Positions 39,598 through 48,170 of a stretch of 64,000 bases of DNA are shown here, piece after piece. The number at the start of each line of letters is the position of its first letter. The stretch's first letter is position 1. This DNA comes from Bacteroides zhangwenhongii. GTDB taxonomy: Bacteria; Bacteroidota; Bacteroidia; Bacteroidales; Bacteroidaceae. Made by a program: the position numbers and the translations under genes. The stretch spans positions 3,224,001 through 3,288,000 of the forward strand of contig NZ_CP059856.1 in the NCBI RefSeq assembly GCF_009193325.2, given 5' to 3'. Below the pieces are notes generated by a model. The model was not told the origin of the DNA. It did not search any database and saw only the letters and a program-made list of their open reading frames with translations.

Positions 39598-42101
39598 ACT
39601 TCATAGATTTCACCCAGCACTTTGATAATCTCCCGACGAATCGTTTCCTGTCCCTTGCCGTCCGTATTCTGAATATTGATGACTATCCGGTCACACATAC
39701 GGTCAATACGTACAATCCGGCTCTCCCCCTTCGCGGATGAAGAAGCGGAGAGGGAATTCCGCTCCATCATCCCCGCCTTCTGTTCCGCCTCCATGCCCGT
39801 AGACGGAACCGAGGCCGCTATAGCCAAAGGAACGGTAACAGCCGCGGCCAATTTTCTCGCGCCGGAAAAGGTGACCCGTGTCGGCGTAAGCCTCCGGATG
39901 GCAGCCGTATAATCCGAAGATGATTTCAAGTCTCGAACAGTAGAGTCATCATTCAGGTTTAAAATTTTGGAAGATCCTGTTCCACCCTTGCTTTTTTTAT
40001 TTCCACCCAGCAGCTTATCTATCTCTTCATAACTTTTTCCGGAACCGGATGCGGCAGCCGGTACTTCGGGTACCCGGAAGTTTGCCGGATCAAACCGGTT
40101 CTTTTCAGCCTGTGAGTCCGCCCAGCTCTCCGCTCCCCGTTGCTGTCCCTTTTCCCAGGCTTGAGAAAACGTGCCGTCTTGAAAAGCGGAGGTTGTTTTT
40201 TGAGCGGCGGTAAAACCGACTCCAAAGGGGGTGGCTTTCATCGAACCGAAGGCAATATCCTTAAACCCCTCCTTAGCGGCAGTCGCGGCCTCTTTGAAGT
40301 TACCCTTTACCAGATGGAGCAAAGCCGATCCGACAGCGCCAAGACCTTTTATAATCTGTTTGAAGGGTTCGACAACAGAATCCAGCAGAATCCCCCCGAA
40401 AGTTTTAATCGTTTCCCACATACTGAATATGAACTTTCGGAAACCTTCAAACTTGTTCCAGCATAACGTGACAGCTCCCACCAATACACCAATAATGGTA
40501 CAAATCCACCCGATCGGGCTGGCTTTAAAAGCGGCATTGAGTGCCCATTGCGAAGCTGTAAGCGCCCAGGTAACCCCGGTTTGTATGCCATCCCAGATAA
40601 TCTTGGCCTTTGTCACCATCAGAGCCGCTTTTGTACGTACATAATTGACCATCAGAATGGCGGAAAGCGCCGTGATAGCGGCAGTCAGCCCCCAGATGAG
40701 CGGATTTCCCGTCTGGAGCTGCACAGTCCACCAGGAGAACAGGCCGTTTACCGAATCCAGAATGAAACTTACCCCGTCCAACACTAACGAAAGGACATCC
40801 AGCCCCGCATTGATTACCGGAAGAATAACCGTACCCACCATTACACCCATATTCTTAAAATCATTCCATAACTGGGTAGCTTTCTGGACAGAGTTCCGCG
40901 AGAAATCCAAAGCCTTGTCCGTCTCCCCCGTTGAATTCGCGGTAGCGTCCATCGCTTCCTGAAGCTTACCCAGATCGGAAGTCATCAAAGCGAAAGCGTT
41001 CTTCGCCTCCTTGTCCACCAAACCGAATTTTTCCAGAACAGAAGATTTCTGCTCATCGGTCATGCCGTCAAGCACTCCCTTCAGGTCGGTGAATATATCC
41101 ACCATGCCACGCATCTTGCCTTGCTCATCAAAGACTTTGATGCCCGCCTTTTCCATCTTGCCGCGGATATCAGCCTTTCCCAATACGGAGAAGGCGTTTT
41201 CCATCAGCACGGCGGCATGTTCCGCACTCTGCCCTTTTCCGGTCATGTAGGCGAATGTCCCGGCCACCTCCTTGAAATTGATACCCATGTTACTCGCACC
41301 GGCAATCAATCCCGGCATATACCTGGCGAAGTCGGCAAACTCACCGGCTCCCACACGCTTGGCGGCAAAGAACATATCCAGTACTTCTTTGGCGTCCGTA
41401 TTTTCCTTGCCAATCACGGAAAGTGATTGCGCCAACGCTTCGGACACGGTGTCAAGGTCGGTAAATCCCGCCTTGCTGCCTTTCAATGAAGCATCCAGAA
41501 TCTGCATGGACAAGTCGGCGTCACCTACCTGTGAAATAATTTTCTCCAGTCCTGCCGGAGCGACCTCGATTTCCGTATGGTTATCCTTTGCCAGCTTTTT
41601 CAACCGGTTGCTCAGGTCGGAAAGTCCCTTTTCATCCAGTTGGGCGGTAATATTCACTTTCGCCATGCCCTCGTCGAAGTTCATGGCCGACTTCCCGGCA
41701 AAACCGATGGCGGCACCACCCGCAACCAGAGGATTGGAGATGAGATTACTGCCCGGCATGGCCGCGAAAGCCTCCTTGCCCCACTTCTTGAACCTGCCAC
41801 CGTTCAGAGATTCCAATTTGGTAATCTCTTTGTTCAGCTTCTTCATCTCCCGGTTGTATGCCCGGATACCTTCGATATTCTCTGCCGGTATCCACTCCCG
41901 CTCGGCTTGCAACAGCGCGATTCTTTCACGCAACGAACCCAATGTACGCCCGGTTTCATTGAAAGTCTTATTCACGGACATGGTTTTCTTTTCCAGATCG
42001 GCAAATTTTCCCAGCATTCTGTCGGAAGTTACGGTAATATTGCCTATCTTAGCAGACATCTTATCCTGAAGACTAAATATATATTCAATCGTATTGGCCA
42101 T
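39594..42101 (-). CDS. Tail tape measure protein
   Basis: 835 residues. The start is coiled coil (MANTIEYIFSLQDKMSAKIG through INKEITKLESL). A TP901-type core follows (MNFDEGMAKVNITAQLDEKG, FGLVDKEAKNAFALM), with hydrophobic helices at about 445-560 (VGTVILPVINAGLDVLSLVL, SPIGWICTIIGVLVGAVTLC). The C-terminus is disordered and Ser/Gly rich. It sets tail length and is injected with DNA; the length predicts a tail of moderate size. Its start codon overlaps a small gene on the other strand. Confidence 0.88.
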   Translation of the reverse strand: MANTIEYIFSLQDKMSAKIGNITVTSDRMLGKFADLEKKTMSVNKTFNETGRTLGSLRERIALLQAEREWIPAENIEGIRAYNREMKKLNKEITKLESLNGGRFKKWGKEAFAAMPGSNLISNPLVAGGAAIGFAGKSAMNFDEGMAKVNITAQLDEKGLSDLSNRLKKLAKDNHTEIEVAPAGLEKIISQVGDADLSMQILDASLKGSKAGFTDLDTVSEALAQSLSVIGKENTDAKEVLDMFFAAKRVGAGEFADFARYMPGLIAGASNMGINFKEVAGTFAYMTGKGQSAEHAAVLMENAFSVLGKADIRGKMEKAGIKVFDEQGKMRGMVDIFTDLKGVLDGMTDEQKSSVLEKFGLVDKEAKNAFALMTSDLGKLQEAMDATANSTGETDKALDFSRNSVQKATQLWNDFKNMGVMVGTVILPVINAGLDVLSLVLDGVSFILDSVNGLFSWWTVQLQTGNPLIWGLTAAITALSAILMVNYVRTKAALMVTKAKIIWDGIQTGVTWALTASQWALNAAFKASPIGWICTIIGVLVGAVTLCWNKFEGFRKFIFSMWETIKTFGGILLDSVVEPFKQIIKGLGAVGSALLHLVKGNFKEAATAAKEGFKDIAFGSMKATPFGVGFTAAQKTTSAFQDGTFSQAWEKGQQRGAESWADSQAEKNRFDPANFRVPEVPAAASGSGKSYEEIDKLLGGNKKSKGGTGSSKILNLNDDSTVRDLKSSSDYTAAIRRLTPTRVTFSGARKLAAAVTVPLAIAASVPSTGMEAEQKAGMMERNSLSASSSAKGESRIVRIDRMCDRIVINIQNTDGKGQETIRREIIKVLGEIYEV

Positions 42102-42360
42102 GATTACATCGATTCTTACTTTTTACGCTATTGCAGGTTGCCTGTATTGGTTGATGAAGTTCATTAAGACAACTCCCGCGATACTTGGATTTATCTTTCA
42201 GGGATTTTTCCTGATAGCGTTACTGCCTTTCTTTCCTATTCTAAATACTTACGGTCAGTTTAAGAGGGGAAACAGAAGAACGGGATGGATTTTGGCGGTA
42301 CTTTCAATATTTGTATATACTGTTTTCATAGGACTTTGGATCCTGGATCCACCCGTGTAG
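42100..42360 (+). CDS. Small three-helix membrane protein on the opposite strand (candidate moron)
   Basis: 86 residues from the ATG at 42100 (a TTG at 42094 would extend it by two). Three hydrophobic stretches are visible: ILTFYAIAGCLYWLMKFI, AILGFIFQGFFLIALLPFF and GWILAVLSIFVYTVFIGLWI, with a basic loop QFKRGNRRTG. It is a lone plus-strand gene inside the leftward tail operon, squeezed between the chaperone frameshift product (ends 42368) and the tape measure (starts 42101, 2-bp overlap). That placement fits an accessory lysogeny gene such as a superinfection-exclusion membrane protein. No promoter could be assigned. Function unknown. Confidence 0.55.
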   Translation: MITSILTFYAIAGCLYWLMKFIKTTPAILGFIFQGFFLIALLPFFPILNTYGQFKRGNRRTGWILAVLSIFVYTVFIGLWILDPPV

Positions 42361-42367
42361 ACTGCCG

Positions 42368-42843
42368 TCATAGCCTTCCTTCCCGCAACACCGCCATCGT
42401 CCATTCCGCCATCCTCGCCTGATGCGTCCACTCTTCATCGGACAATTCTTCCGGATTGAGATGTAGCACGGCCCGGATAAGGGCATCAGGCTTGAACAGC
42501 CACATCAGCCCCTTTTCATCCGCAAACCGTGTGCCCGCTAAAGCTTTTTTATCTCCGCCTCCTTGACCTCTATGATTTCAGCCAATTGCGCGGATACGCC
42601 CAGAAACAGTGCGTCATCCTTCTTGATTTCCTCGTCACCTTCTATCCAGCAGTTAGCCAGCAGGATTTCGTTATACCTCATCGGATCAGCCTTGCCGATT
42701 ACGGCGGCAGCCCCCAACGCCTTACGTGTCGGTTTCTTCAAATAGGCTGTACGTCCGTCCACCGAAACCTCATATACGTCACCGTACTGCTCTTTCCATT
42801 TCGCAATTTTCTGTTCGATTGTCATTTCTTCTTTTGTTTCCAT
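42368..42843 (-). CDS. Tail assembly chaperone gpG, with -1 frameshift extension to gpGT
   Basis: The unshifted product (42538-42843, 101 residues) starts METKEEMTIEQKIAKWKEQY and ends VKEAEIKKL. Its last codons ATA AAA AAG form the slippery heptamer A AAA AAG (42544-42550) in the right phase. A -1 slip skips the stop and continues for 58 residues, ALAGTRFADEKGLMWLFKPD onward to MAEWTMAVLREGRL, ending at 42368. This is the conserved G/GT arrangement of long-tailed phages, placed as expected between tail tube and tape measure. The two products bind tube subunit and tape measure during tail assembly. The extension contains no other start or use that I can see. Confidence 0.88.
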
Positions 42844-42864
42844 TGTTGTTTCTGAATGAATAGT

Positions 42865-43305
42865 TTACAATATATTCGACACCACATCCAACGCGATGAA
42901 CGGCAACGCGATTTCCATCTGCAAGTCACCTTCCTTCATTCCACGCGGAATTTCCGTGATGGACACGTTCACCACCTTGTCGGTAGTGATTACCCCGTTT
43001 TCAGGCAGATAGGACACGATTACGTCAAAGTCTATGTCCGTAATGTCCTCGTATCCCTTTTCCTGCGCCGCACGGTCAAGGGCAATGAGCTCACTCTGCA
43101 GCAGGGTGATGGTACCCTCATATTCCTTCTTGCCTTTCTGGATACCGCGGGCCTTCTTGCCTGTCGCGTACAACGCCTCTTTCTGCCGTTTCACCTTGTA
43201 TTCCATACCGCGAAGCCCTACGACCTCACGACCGAGCAATACAACATTGATATCAACCCACGCGTACTCGTTCGAGTTGAACACCGATCCTAGAACTGTT
43301 CCCAT
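42865..43305 (-). CDS. Tail tube protein
   Basis: 146 residues beginning MGTVLGSVFNSNEYAWVDIN. Beta-rich, with RGMEYKVKRQKEALYATGKK and GKKEYEGTITLLQSELIALD, like the Mu gpM/DUF2597-type tubes. It follows the sheath gene by 2 bp and precedes the tail chaperone, the standard tube position. It forms the inner channel of the contractile tail. Confidence 0.75.
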   Translation of the reverse strand: MGTVLGSVFNSNEYAWVDINVVLLGREVVGLRGMEYKVKRQKEALYATGKKARGIQKGKKEYEGTITLLQSELIALDRAAQEKGYEDITDIDFDVIVSYLPENGVITTDKVVNVSITEIPRGMKEGDLQMEIALPFIALDVVSNIL

Positions 43306-43307
43306 AA

Positions 43308-44495
43308 TTATTGATTAGCCGGATTAGTAAGTGATAAATTAACCGTTATTTTTCTCAATGTCCCCATCGGAACAACCTCGCAACTGACTGTCAGGTTACC
43401 GGAGCCCAGGATATTTTGAGCCGGATCGATATACGCCGTGAACGAACTGATTTCTCCCGACATGTTCATACCTACCGCACGCTCAATACTCGCTTCATAG
43501 CTCTTGCAGATATGGGACGGAATCGTCCCCTTGTCCGGATCCATGACGATATTGTCCAGAATCTCATCAATATAGGTCTTGTAGGCAATTACCATCGCCT
43601 TGTCGACAACCCGCCCGGAAGACAGGTAACAATAATCGTCCGTAGTGGGAGCCGCCACCGGATCACCGTTCAAATAATACCCGTTCTTGCTTACAAACGT
43701 GCGGTAGAAGATATAACCGGCATCATTCAGCAGGTTCCATTCGCTGAAGTGTTCTTCCGGAGTCTTTCCATCTGTCAGATACCCCTCCGTGGCGATAGCC
43801 CCGTCCCGGACACGTCCGATGTTCTGGTGTACGGAAATCCTCGCGGCACGTCCGAGCACCTGACCGACAGCGGCGCTGTACAGCTTGCTGGCGCCGAACT
43901 TCCCGTCAGAAGCCAGCACGACGCCCACACGGTTGTAACTGCCCTCACGGGGCTGATAAAGAGCGTCGGTCGAACCGTCCCACCCGATAGCGGGAAGAAG
44001 AATACGGAAAGGGGCGATAGCGGCAAGAAAGCCCTCCGCTACAACGTTCGCCGCGGCAATGGCGGTAATGACATCCTTGTCCAGCCCTTTTTCTTTGGTC
44101 GGGGTATATTCGGCGGGGGTATTGCGGTTGATCCCCACCAGGCGGATACGCCCGGCCGCCGAATTCACCAGCTTCTTCAGAGGAGAAGCCGCATCGTTCG
44201 CGCAGATTTGCGTCAGCGTGGTAGACTCGCTTACTACCAGCAGATGGAGTTCGGCACCTTCTCCGGCGGCGGCATAGTAGGCCATCAGTTCCTTATACAG
44301 GAACGGGTTGTTTTTTTCGTCAATGCCCAGCTTCACCAGGTCAAGCGTGGAGCCCAGCACATACGCCCTGTTCAACTCCAGTTTCCCCGCGACGGCCGTA
44401 CCTGTCAGAATCAATCCGGAAATCCCGTCATCCGACAAGGTAACGGCGCCCATATTGCCGTTGCCAAGCACGATATTTACATTCGGTAAACTCAT
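43308..44495 (-). CDS. Contractile tail sheath protein (DUF2586-like)
   Basis: 395 residues: MSLPNVNIVLGNGNMGAVTL, ELMAYYAAAGEGAELHLLVV, AAGRIRLVGINRNTPAEYTP, GRAARISVHQNIGRVRDGAI, YIFYRTFVSKNGYYLNGDPV and a C-terminal arm with SCEVVPMGTLRKITVNLSLT. The Gly-Asn-rich start and C-terminal beta strands match the DUF2586/sheath family of Bacteroidetes Mu-like phages. It polymerises round the tube and contracts on infection. It shows this phage has a myovirus tail. Confidence 0.78.
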   Translation of the reverse strand: MSLPNVNIVLGNGNMGAVTLSDDGISGLILTGTAVAGKLELNRAYVLGSTLDLVKLGIDEKNNPFLYKELMAYYAAAGEGAELHLLVVSESTTLTQICANDAASPLKKLVNSAAGRIRLVGINRNTPAEYTPTKEKGLDKDVITAIAAANVVAEGFLAAIAPFRILLPAIGWDGSTDALYQPREGSYNRVGVVLASDGKFGASKLYSAAVGQVLGRAARISVHQNIGRVRDGAIATEGYLTDGKTPEEHFSEWNLLNDAGYIFYRTFVSKNGYYLNGDPVAAPTTDDYCYLSSGRVVDKAMVIAYKTYIDEILDNIVMDPDKGTIPSHICKSYEASIERAVGMNMSGEISSFTAYIDPAQNILGSGNLTVSCEVVPMGTLRKITVNLSLTNPANQ

Positions 44496-44505
44496 AGTCT
44501 TTTTA

Positions 44506-44709
44506 TTAGTAAGTTTTTAATTCGCCTTTCCCGATCGATCGCTGATGGGATACGGCCTGTTCATAGTCTCTTTCAAAAAATACCAGGTTGTCACCTGTCA
44601 CATGGAAGTGTTTTATGCCGGGGTAGCATTCCCGGTATTGCTTCAGAAAGCCGGGATCCGGCAGGATCGCTTCCTCAACCGCCGGTTGTTCCTCTTGTTT
44701 TTCTTTCAT
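44506..44709 (-). CDS. Small protein between lysis genes and sheath, unknown function
   Basis: 67 residues, acidic start (KEKQEEQPAVEEAILPDPGF) then HFHVTGDNLVFFERDYEQAV. No family recognised. Same strand and tight spacing (18 bp after the previous gene, 10 bp before the sheath gene) support it as real. Confidence 0.5.
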   Translation of the reverse strand: MKEKQEEQPAVEEAILPDPGFLKQYRECYPGIKHFHVTGDNLVFFERDYEQAVSHQRSIGKGELKTY

Positions 44710-44727
44710 TTGAGTGGAGATTAATTG

Positions 44728-45228
44728 TTATTTGAGCCGTTTTAAAACCAGCCGGGCAATTGCGAATGTTCCTATTCCGGCAGCGAGCAGTTTCCCCAGC
44801 CTTATCCACAACTCCTGCCACCACGTAAGCCCGTTGGTTAGTGGACCGGGAACATCGACCGGCACATAAACCAACGAATCTTTGCCGGGAATATAGAGGG
44901 TATCATGCAGAAAAACGACATGAAAGTCCAATATCCCGCCATCCATCCTCAAGGTACTGCTTATTCCTTTCCCTTTCCGCTCCTCAAAGGCGCGCATGAT
45001 TACCCGGTTGTTGCTGTCGCAAGCCAAGTAGGCACGCAGCCATGCGGAATCAGGCGGAACAGCCACCGGCACCAGTTTGGGTATCTCTACCGGTTTAGGA
45101 AGGAGAAGCCCGGTCCCGTTCTTCGGAGCCCTGCAGCTCACGCCGCACAGGACAATCAGCAGAATGGGGACAAACGCTGACTTTCTCGACAGCCTTGCGC
45201 AAACGCGCCATTTCTCTTCGGATCGCAT
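44728..45228 (-). CDS. Predicted lipoprotein/membrane protein of the lysis region (spanin-like candidate)
   Basis: 166 residues. A signal with lipobox-like VPILLIVLCGVSC (Cys about 32), a Pro-rich stretch (LLLPKPVEIPKLVPVAVPPD) and a C-terminal hydrophobic helix (LGKLLAAGIGTFAIARLVLK). Its first 134 bp overlap the previous gene in another frame, reminiscent of Rz/Rz1 spanin pairs. A lipoprotein with a Pro-rich linker fits an outer-membrane spanin, but the extra C-terminal helix does not, so the role is a guess. Confidence 0.5.
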   Translation of the reverse strand: MRSEEKWRVCARLSRKSAFVPILLIVLCGVSCRAPKNGTGLLLPKPVEIPKLVPVAVPPDSAWLRAYLACDSNNRVIMRAFEERKGKGISSTLRMDGGILDFHVVFLHDTLYIPGKDSLVYVPVDVPGPLTNGLTWWQELWIRLGKLLAAGIGTFAIARLVLKRLK

Positions 45229-45457
45229 TGATTTCTTTTTTAAGGGGTTCCACCACTTCCTCCATCAGGATGGACATTGCCTTTTTCACGTTTTCAAGCT
45301 CGTTACTCCGGGTGTTTGTCCTGGCGGATTCCACTTCGGTGCGGAGCTTTTCAACTTCGGCGTCATACTTTTTTCGTAGAAGTCTAGCCGTAAGCCATCC
45401 GCTCACGGGAGCGGAGACCAAAGCTATAATAGCTAATACGATTTCTGTTGTTACCAT
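45095..45457 (-). CDS. Membrane-anchored coiled-coil protein of the lysis region (inner spanin-like)
   Basis: 120 residues. One N-terminal helix (MVTTEIVLAIIALVSAPVSG) precedes a long coiled coil (KYDAEVEKLRTEVESARTNT, VEPLKKEINAIRREMARLRK) and a Cys-containing tail (VCPHSADCPVRRELQG). This is the shape of an inner-membrane spanin. It lies 12 bp after the amidase gene and overlaps the lipoprotein gene. A holin role is also possible. Confidence 0.55.
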   Translation of the reverse strand: MVTTEIVLAIIALVSAPVSGWLTARLLRKKYDAEVEKLRTEVESARTNTRSNELENVKKAMSILMEEVVEPLKKEINAIRREMARLRKAVEKVSVCPHSADCPVRRELQGSEERDRASPS

Positions 45458-45469
45458 CCTTTAGGATTC

Positions 45470-45934
45470 TTATTGATTAATACCTACCCGTTTCAACCAT
45501 TCCCGCACATCGAACGACGGACAGGCTTTGGCGGCCAGTTCATTATGTCCGATGATCCTCACTCCCGGAAAACGGGTGTGAAAGTCCTTCACATACGCCT
45601 CCATCGCTTTCAATTGCGCAAAAGTACGGGTGTCCTTGGCGGTCCTTCCGTCGGATGCCACCCCTCCGGCATATACGATGTGGCGGCTGACCGAATTGTA
45701 TCCGGACGCCCCGTTGGTGATCTCCCACGGATCGACATTCCCGTCCTCATTGTTATCCACCAGCCGTTCTACCGTTCCGTCCAGATGGAAAAGGTCCGTA
45801 TATCCCACCTGCTTCCAACCGCGCCCACCCTTGGAGGTCGGGTTCGTGTGCCACGCCCTGATATCGGCGGCTGTGACCTCACGACCTTCGGGCGTGGCGG
45901 TGCAGTGGATGACCAGTTGTTTCAGTTTTGCCAT
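45470..45934 (-). CDS. N-acetylmuramoyl-L-alanine amidase (endolysin)
   Basis: 154 residues, amidase_2 fold. LVIHCTATPEGREVTAADIR holds the first zinc His (11), IVYAGGVASDGRTAKDTRTF the middle strand, and IIGHNELAAKACPSFDV the second His and the Cys ligand. There is no signal peptide, so release needs a holin. It cleaves the amide bond between muramic acid and the stem peptide to lyse the cell. It lies 11 bp after the capsid gene, an unusual place, between head and tail genes. Confidence 0.9.
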   Translation of the reverse strand: MAKLKQLVIHCTATPEGREVTAADIRAWHTNPTSKGGRGWKQVGYTDLFHLDGTVERLVDNNEDGNVDPWEITNGASGYNSVSRHIVYAGGVASDGRTAKDTRTFAQLKAMEAYVKDFHTRFPGVRIIGHNELAAKACPSFDVREWLKRVGINQ

Positions 45935-45945
45935 ATTGGTTGTCG

Positions 45946-46941
45946 TTAATTGCCGTCCGTTTCGTCAATGTGCTCCACACTAGCTTGTTGAACCGCTGGT
46001 TTGAAAGCACCGTCCGCTCTCCAGTCCAACGCTATGAATTCCTCACCGAAACCGATATTCGTATCGGCTTTCATCAACATCTTGATGAAATACAGTTCGC
46101 TCGCATTCGCCCACTTGTCAATCTGTATCACATTTTCGTCATCCTGAAGATTGACAGCCGCGAACAGATTACCATCAGTACCCGAAGAACAAAGAGTAGC
46201 GACTATCAGACCTTGCGGCCATTGTGCTAAATCTTCGATAGGAATACCTTTGTAGCGGTGTGCGTTGACCTCTGTAGCATCTTTGCCTTTATTCGGAAGA
46301 TTGGTCAATTCATCATCGTATTCGTCAAAGTCTTCCACACTCATCAGGATACGCAGGTTCGTATTGTTACGCAAAGTGCTCGGAATAGCGGTACGTAATT
46401 CTTTCAGACGTTGCAACATGGTAGTTCCCTTGGTTGCCACCTTTACCACATCACCATCTTTCGCGGCCTGCGTCAGGATACCGTCCATCAGCATTTCGTC
46501 ATCATTACCCTCTTCATAGGTTCCACAGATATACTGATACCCTAACTCCTGTTCTACCTGTTTCAGAATCTCGCCCAGCAAAATCTGTTGCACGTTCGGT
46601 GGAAGTTGGGTGAATACAAGGTCACCTTTAGGCTGGTACTGCTTCCAGATATATTCAAATGCACGTGGATTGAACGTGGCGAACGCCATCATATCCTTTG
46701 GAGCCAGCTTTTTCTCACTATATTCAATATCTCCCTTACTGTCCGACTTCTGGGGGTCTTCCTTTCGTTTCTGGAGCATCTTCTTACCTCTGAAACGGGG
46801 AATTGACATCGCCTTGCTGACACCCGGAATGACCATAATCAAACCACGGCCTACCAGTTCATTTTTGGTAGCGGCAAGCGTCAACGCCGTTTCAAGCACT
46901 TCACCACTATAATTGGTGGTGTTTAATCCTGTAATTGCCAT
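45946..46941 (-). CDS. Major capsid protein (HK97-fold, Mu gpT-like position)
   Basis: 331 residues, begins MAITGLNTTNYSGEVLETAL. Mid-protein FTQLPPNVQQILLGEILKQV and YICGTYEEGNDDEMLMDGIL, then NTNLRILMSVEDFDEYDDEL and ANASELYFIKMLMKADTNIGF, consistent with HK97-type capsids of Bacteroidetes transposable phages. It follows the protease/scaffold gene, the standard order. No leader cleavage site is obvious. Confidence 0.78.
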   Translation of the reverse strand: MAITGLNTTNYSGEVLETALTLAATKNELVGRGLIMVIPGVSKAMSIPRFRGKKMLQKRKEDPQKSDSKGDIEYSEKKLAPKDMMAFATFNPRAFEYIWKQYQPKGDLVFTQLPPNVQQILLGEILKQVEQELGYQYICGTYEEGNDDEMLMDGILTQAAKDGDVVKVATKGTTMLQRLKELRTAIPSTLRNNTNLRILMSVEDFDEYDDELTNLPNKGKDATEVNAHRYKGIPIEDLAQWPQGLIVATLCSSGTDGNLFAAVNLQDDENVIQIDKWANASELYFIKMLMKADTNIGFGEEFIALDWRADGAFKPAVQQASVEHIDETDGN

Positions 46942-46981
46942 AATTAATTGTATTAGTAATTAGTTTGTAATCAGATTCTCA

Positions 46982-47998
46982 TTAGCGTTTTGCGCAGTCC
47001 CGTATTTCCTGCATACGATTGCTCCATGGGCCGTCCCCCACCTTGTCAGGTTCTTCAAGCACATCGGTTACCAGGCGTTTGGGTTTCAAGTCTTTCAGAA
47101 CAGCCATTCCATTGATACGGTCCGCTTTCAGGATAGCCGCATATTTGGGGCGTTGCGCCTCAGTAATCCGTTCATCTTTTACGGCAGCATCCAGAAGAGC
47201 CTTGTCTTCCGCCTCAATGGCCGTACGTTCTTTCTCCTCAAATGCGGTCACCTTGCCCTGGAGTTCCGGAACCTTGGCCGCTTCCTGTTCCAGATGCGCA
47301 ACATTACGGAGCACATCTTCTTCCGTCACGCAGTCTTTGAACAACGGACGTTTTTTAAATTCTTCCAAATTCATCTTATTGCTGTATTGTGACTGGTTCT
47401 CCAGCCGGTTATTGAATATTTTATATATCTGCTCCGGAGTACTGTCTTCCGGTACCGGATCGGCGTCATATATCTCATCCACCAGCCCGAGTTCCACCGC
47501 TTGTCGCGCGGTGAACCAATGATCCTTTCCGTCAAACCATTCCGAACGGATCTCATCTTTCGTTTTTTTGCATCTGGAGGCATAGATTTCGCAAAGAGTA
47601 TCCTCGAGACTTTTCAGCATCCCGGCAGTTTTCTCCATCTCGTCCGCATTTCCGTAAGCGCCCCCCGAAGGGCTATGCACCATCAGGCGTGCATAACGAC
47701 TCATTTTCACGGGTTTCCCGCAAGCGGCAACCACACTTCCCATAGAAGCGGCCACACCGTCAATATAAATGGTGATATCCGCCGCACTCTGACGGAAAGC
47801 GTTGAAGATGGCCATACCGGTAAATATCTCACCGCCTATGCTGTTGATACGTACGTCTATCCGCTTGGATACGGATTCAGCTTCAATCAGCTCACGGGCG
47901 ATATCTCCGCTGCGTACACGGTCATATTCACCTATTTCTCCATAAAGCAGGATGCAGGCGGCATCCTTTCCGGGTATTACATTAAAAAATCGTCTCAT
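46982..47998 (-). CDS. ClpP-like prohead protease with scaffold tail
   Basis: About 338 residues from the ATG at 47998. The N-terminal ClpP-like serine protease fold has GDIARELIEAESVSKRIDVR, RINSIGGEIFTGMAIFNAFR, the nucleophile Ser in IDGVAASMGSVVAACG and the His in RLMVHSPSGGAYGNADEM. The C-terminal half is coiled and charged (EFKKRPLFKDCVTEEDVLRN, AKVPELQGKVTAFEEKERTA), a likely scaffold, as in Mu gpI/gpZ. It matures the prohead. I prefer the start at 47998 because the TTG at 48022 lies inside the predicted promoter box. Confidence 0.88.
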   Translation of the reverse strand: MRRFFNVIPGKDAACILLYGEIGEYDRVRSGDIARELIEAESVSKRIDVRINSIGGEIFTGMAIFNAFRQSAADITIYIDGVAASMGSVVAACGKPVKMSRYARLMVHSPSGGAYGNADEMEKTAGMLKSLEDTLCEIYASRCKKTKDEIRSEWFDGKDHWFTARQAVELGLVDEIYDADPVPEDSTPEQIYKIFNNRLENQSQYSNKMNLEEFKKRPLFKDCVTEEDVLRNVAHLEQEAAKVPELQGKVTAFEEKERTAIEAEDKALLDAAVKDERITEAQRPKYAAILKADRINGMAVLKDLKPKRLVTDVLEEPDKVGDGPWSNRMQEIRDCAKR

Positions 47999-48019
47999 CA
48001 GGTTCCGTTCTTTTTCTGG

Positions 48020-48051
48020 CAAAGGTAAATGAAGAAACGGGGTGTGTCAAT
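48020..48051 (-). promoter_or_regulatory. Leftward late promoter (protease-capsid-tail operon)
   Basis: Minus strand: ATTG (48048-48051), 20 bp, then TACCTTTG (48020-48027), an exact TAnnTTTG. The start site would be near 48012, 14 bp before the protease ATG. Confidence 0.55.
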
Positions 48052-48121
48052 ATGGCAAAAACATGATACAACTTTATAAATCAATGAAATGAGTTTATAA
48101 TATCCTCGTATTTTACCCCCC

Positions 48122-48152
48122 TTGCAAAGAGGTGTTTATCTGACGAACTTTG
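48122..48152 (+). promoter_or_regulatory. Rightward late promoter (terminase-portal-head operon)
   Basis: Plus strand: TTG (48122-48124), 20 bp, then GAACTTTG (48145-48152), one base from TAnnTTTG at its first position. TTGCAAAG and CTTTGCAA at its two ends are exact inverted repeats. The same GAACTTTGCA decamer occurs in front of the small gene at 57750. Confidence 0.5.
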
Positions 48153-48170
48153 CAATAAAAAGGAAGATTT

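Noticed and set aside
42304..42486. Minus-strand 60-codon frame next to the tail chaperone
   Set aside because: Overlaps the frameshift extension in another frame and the plus-strand membrane gene; basic, Trp/Cys-rich shadow.
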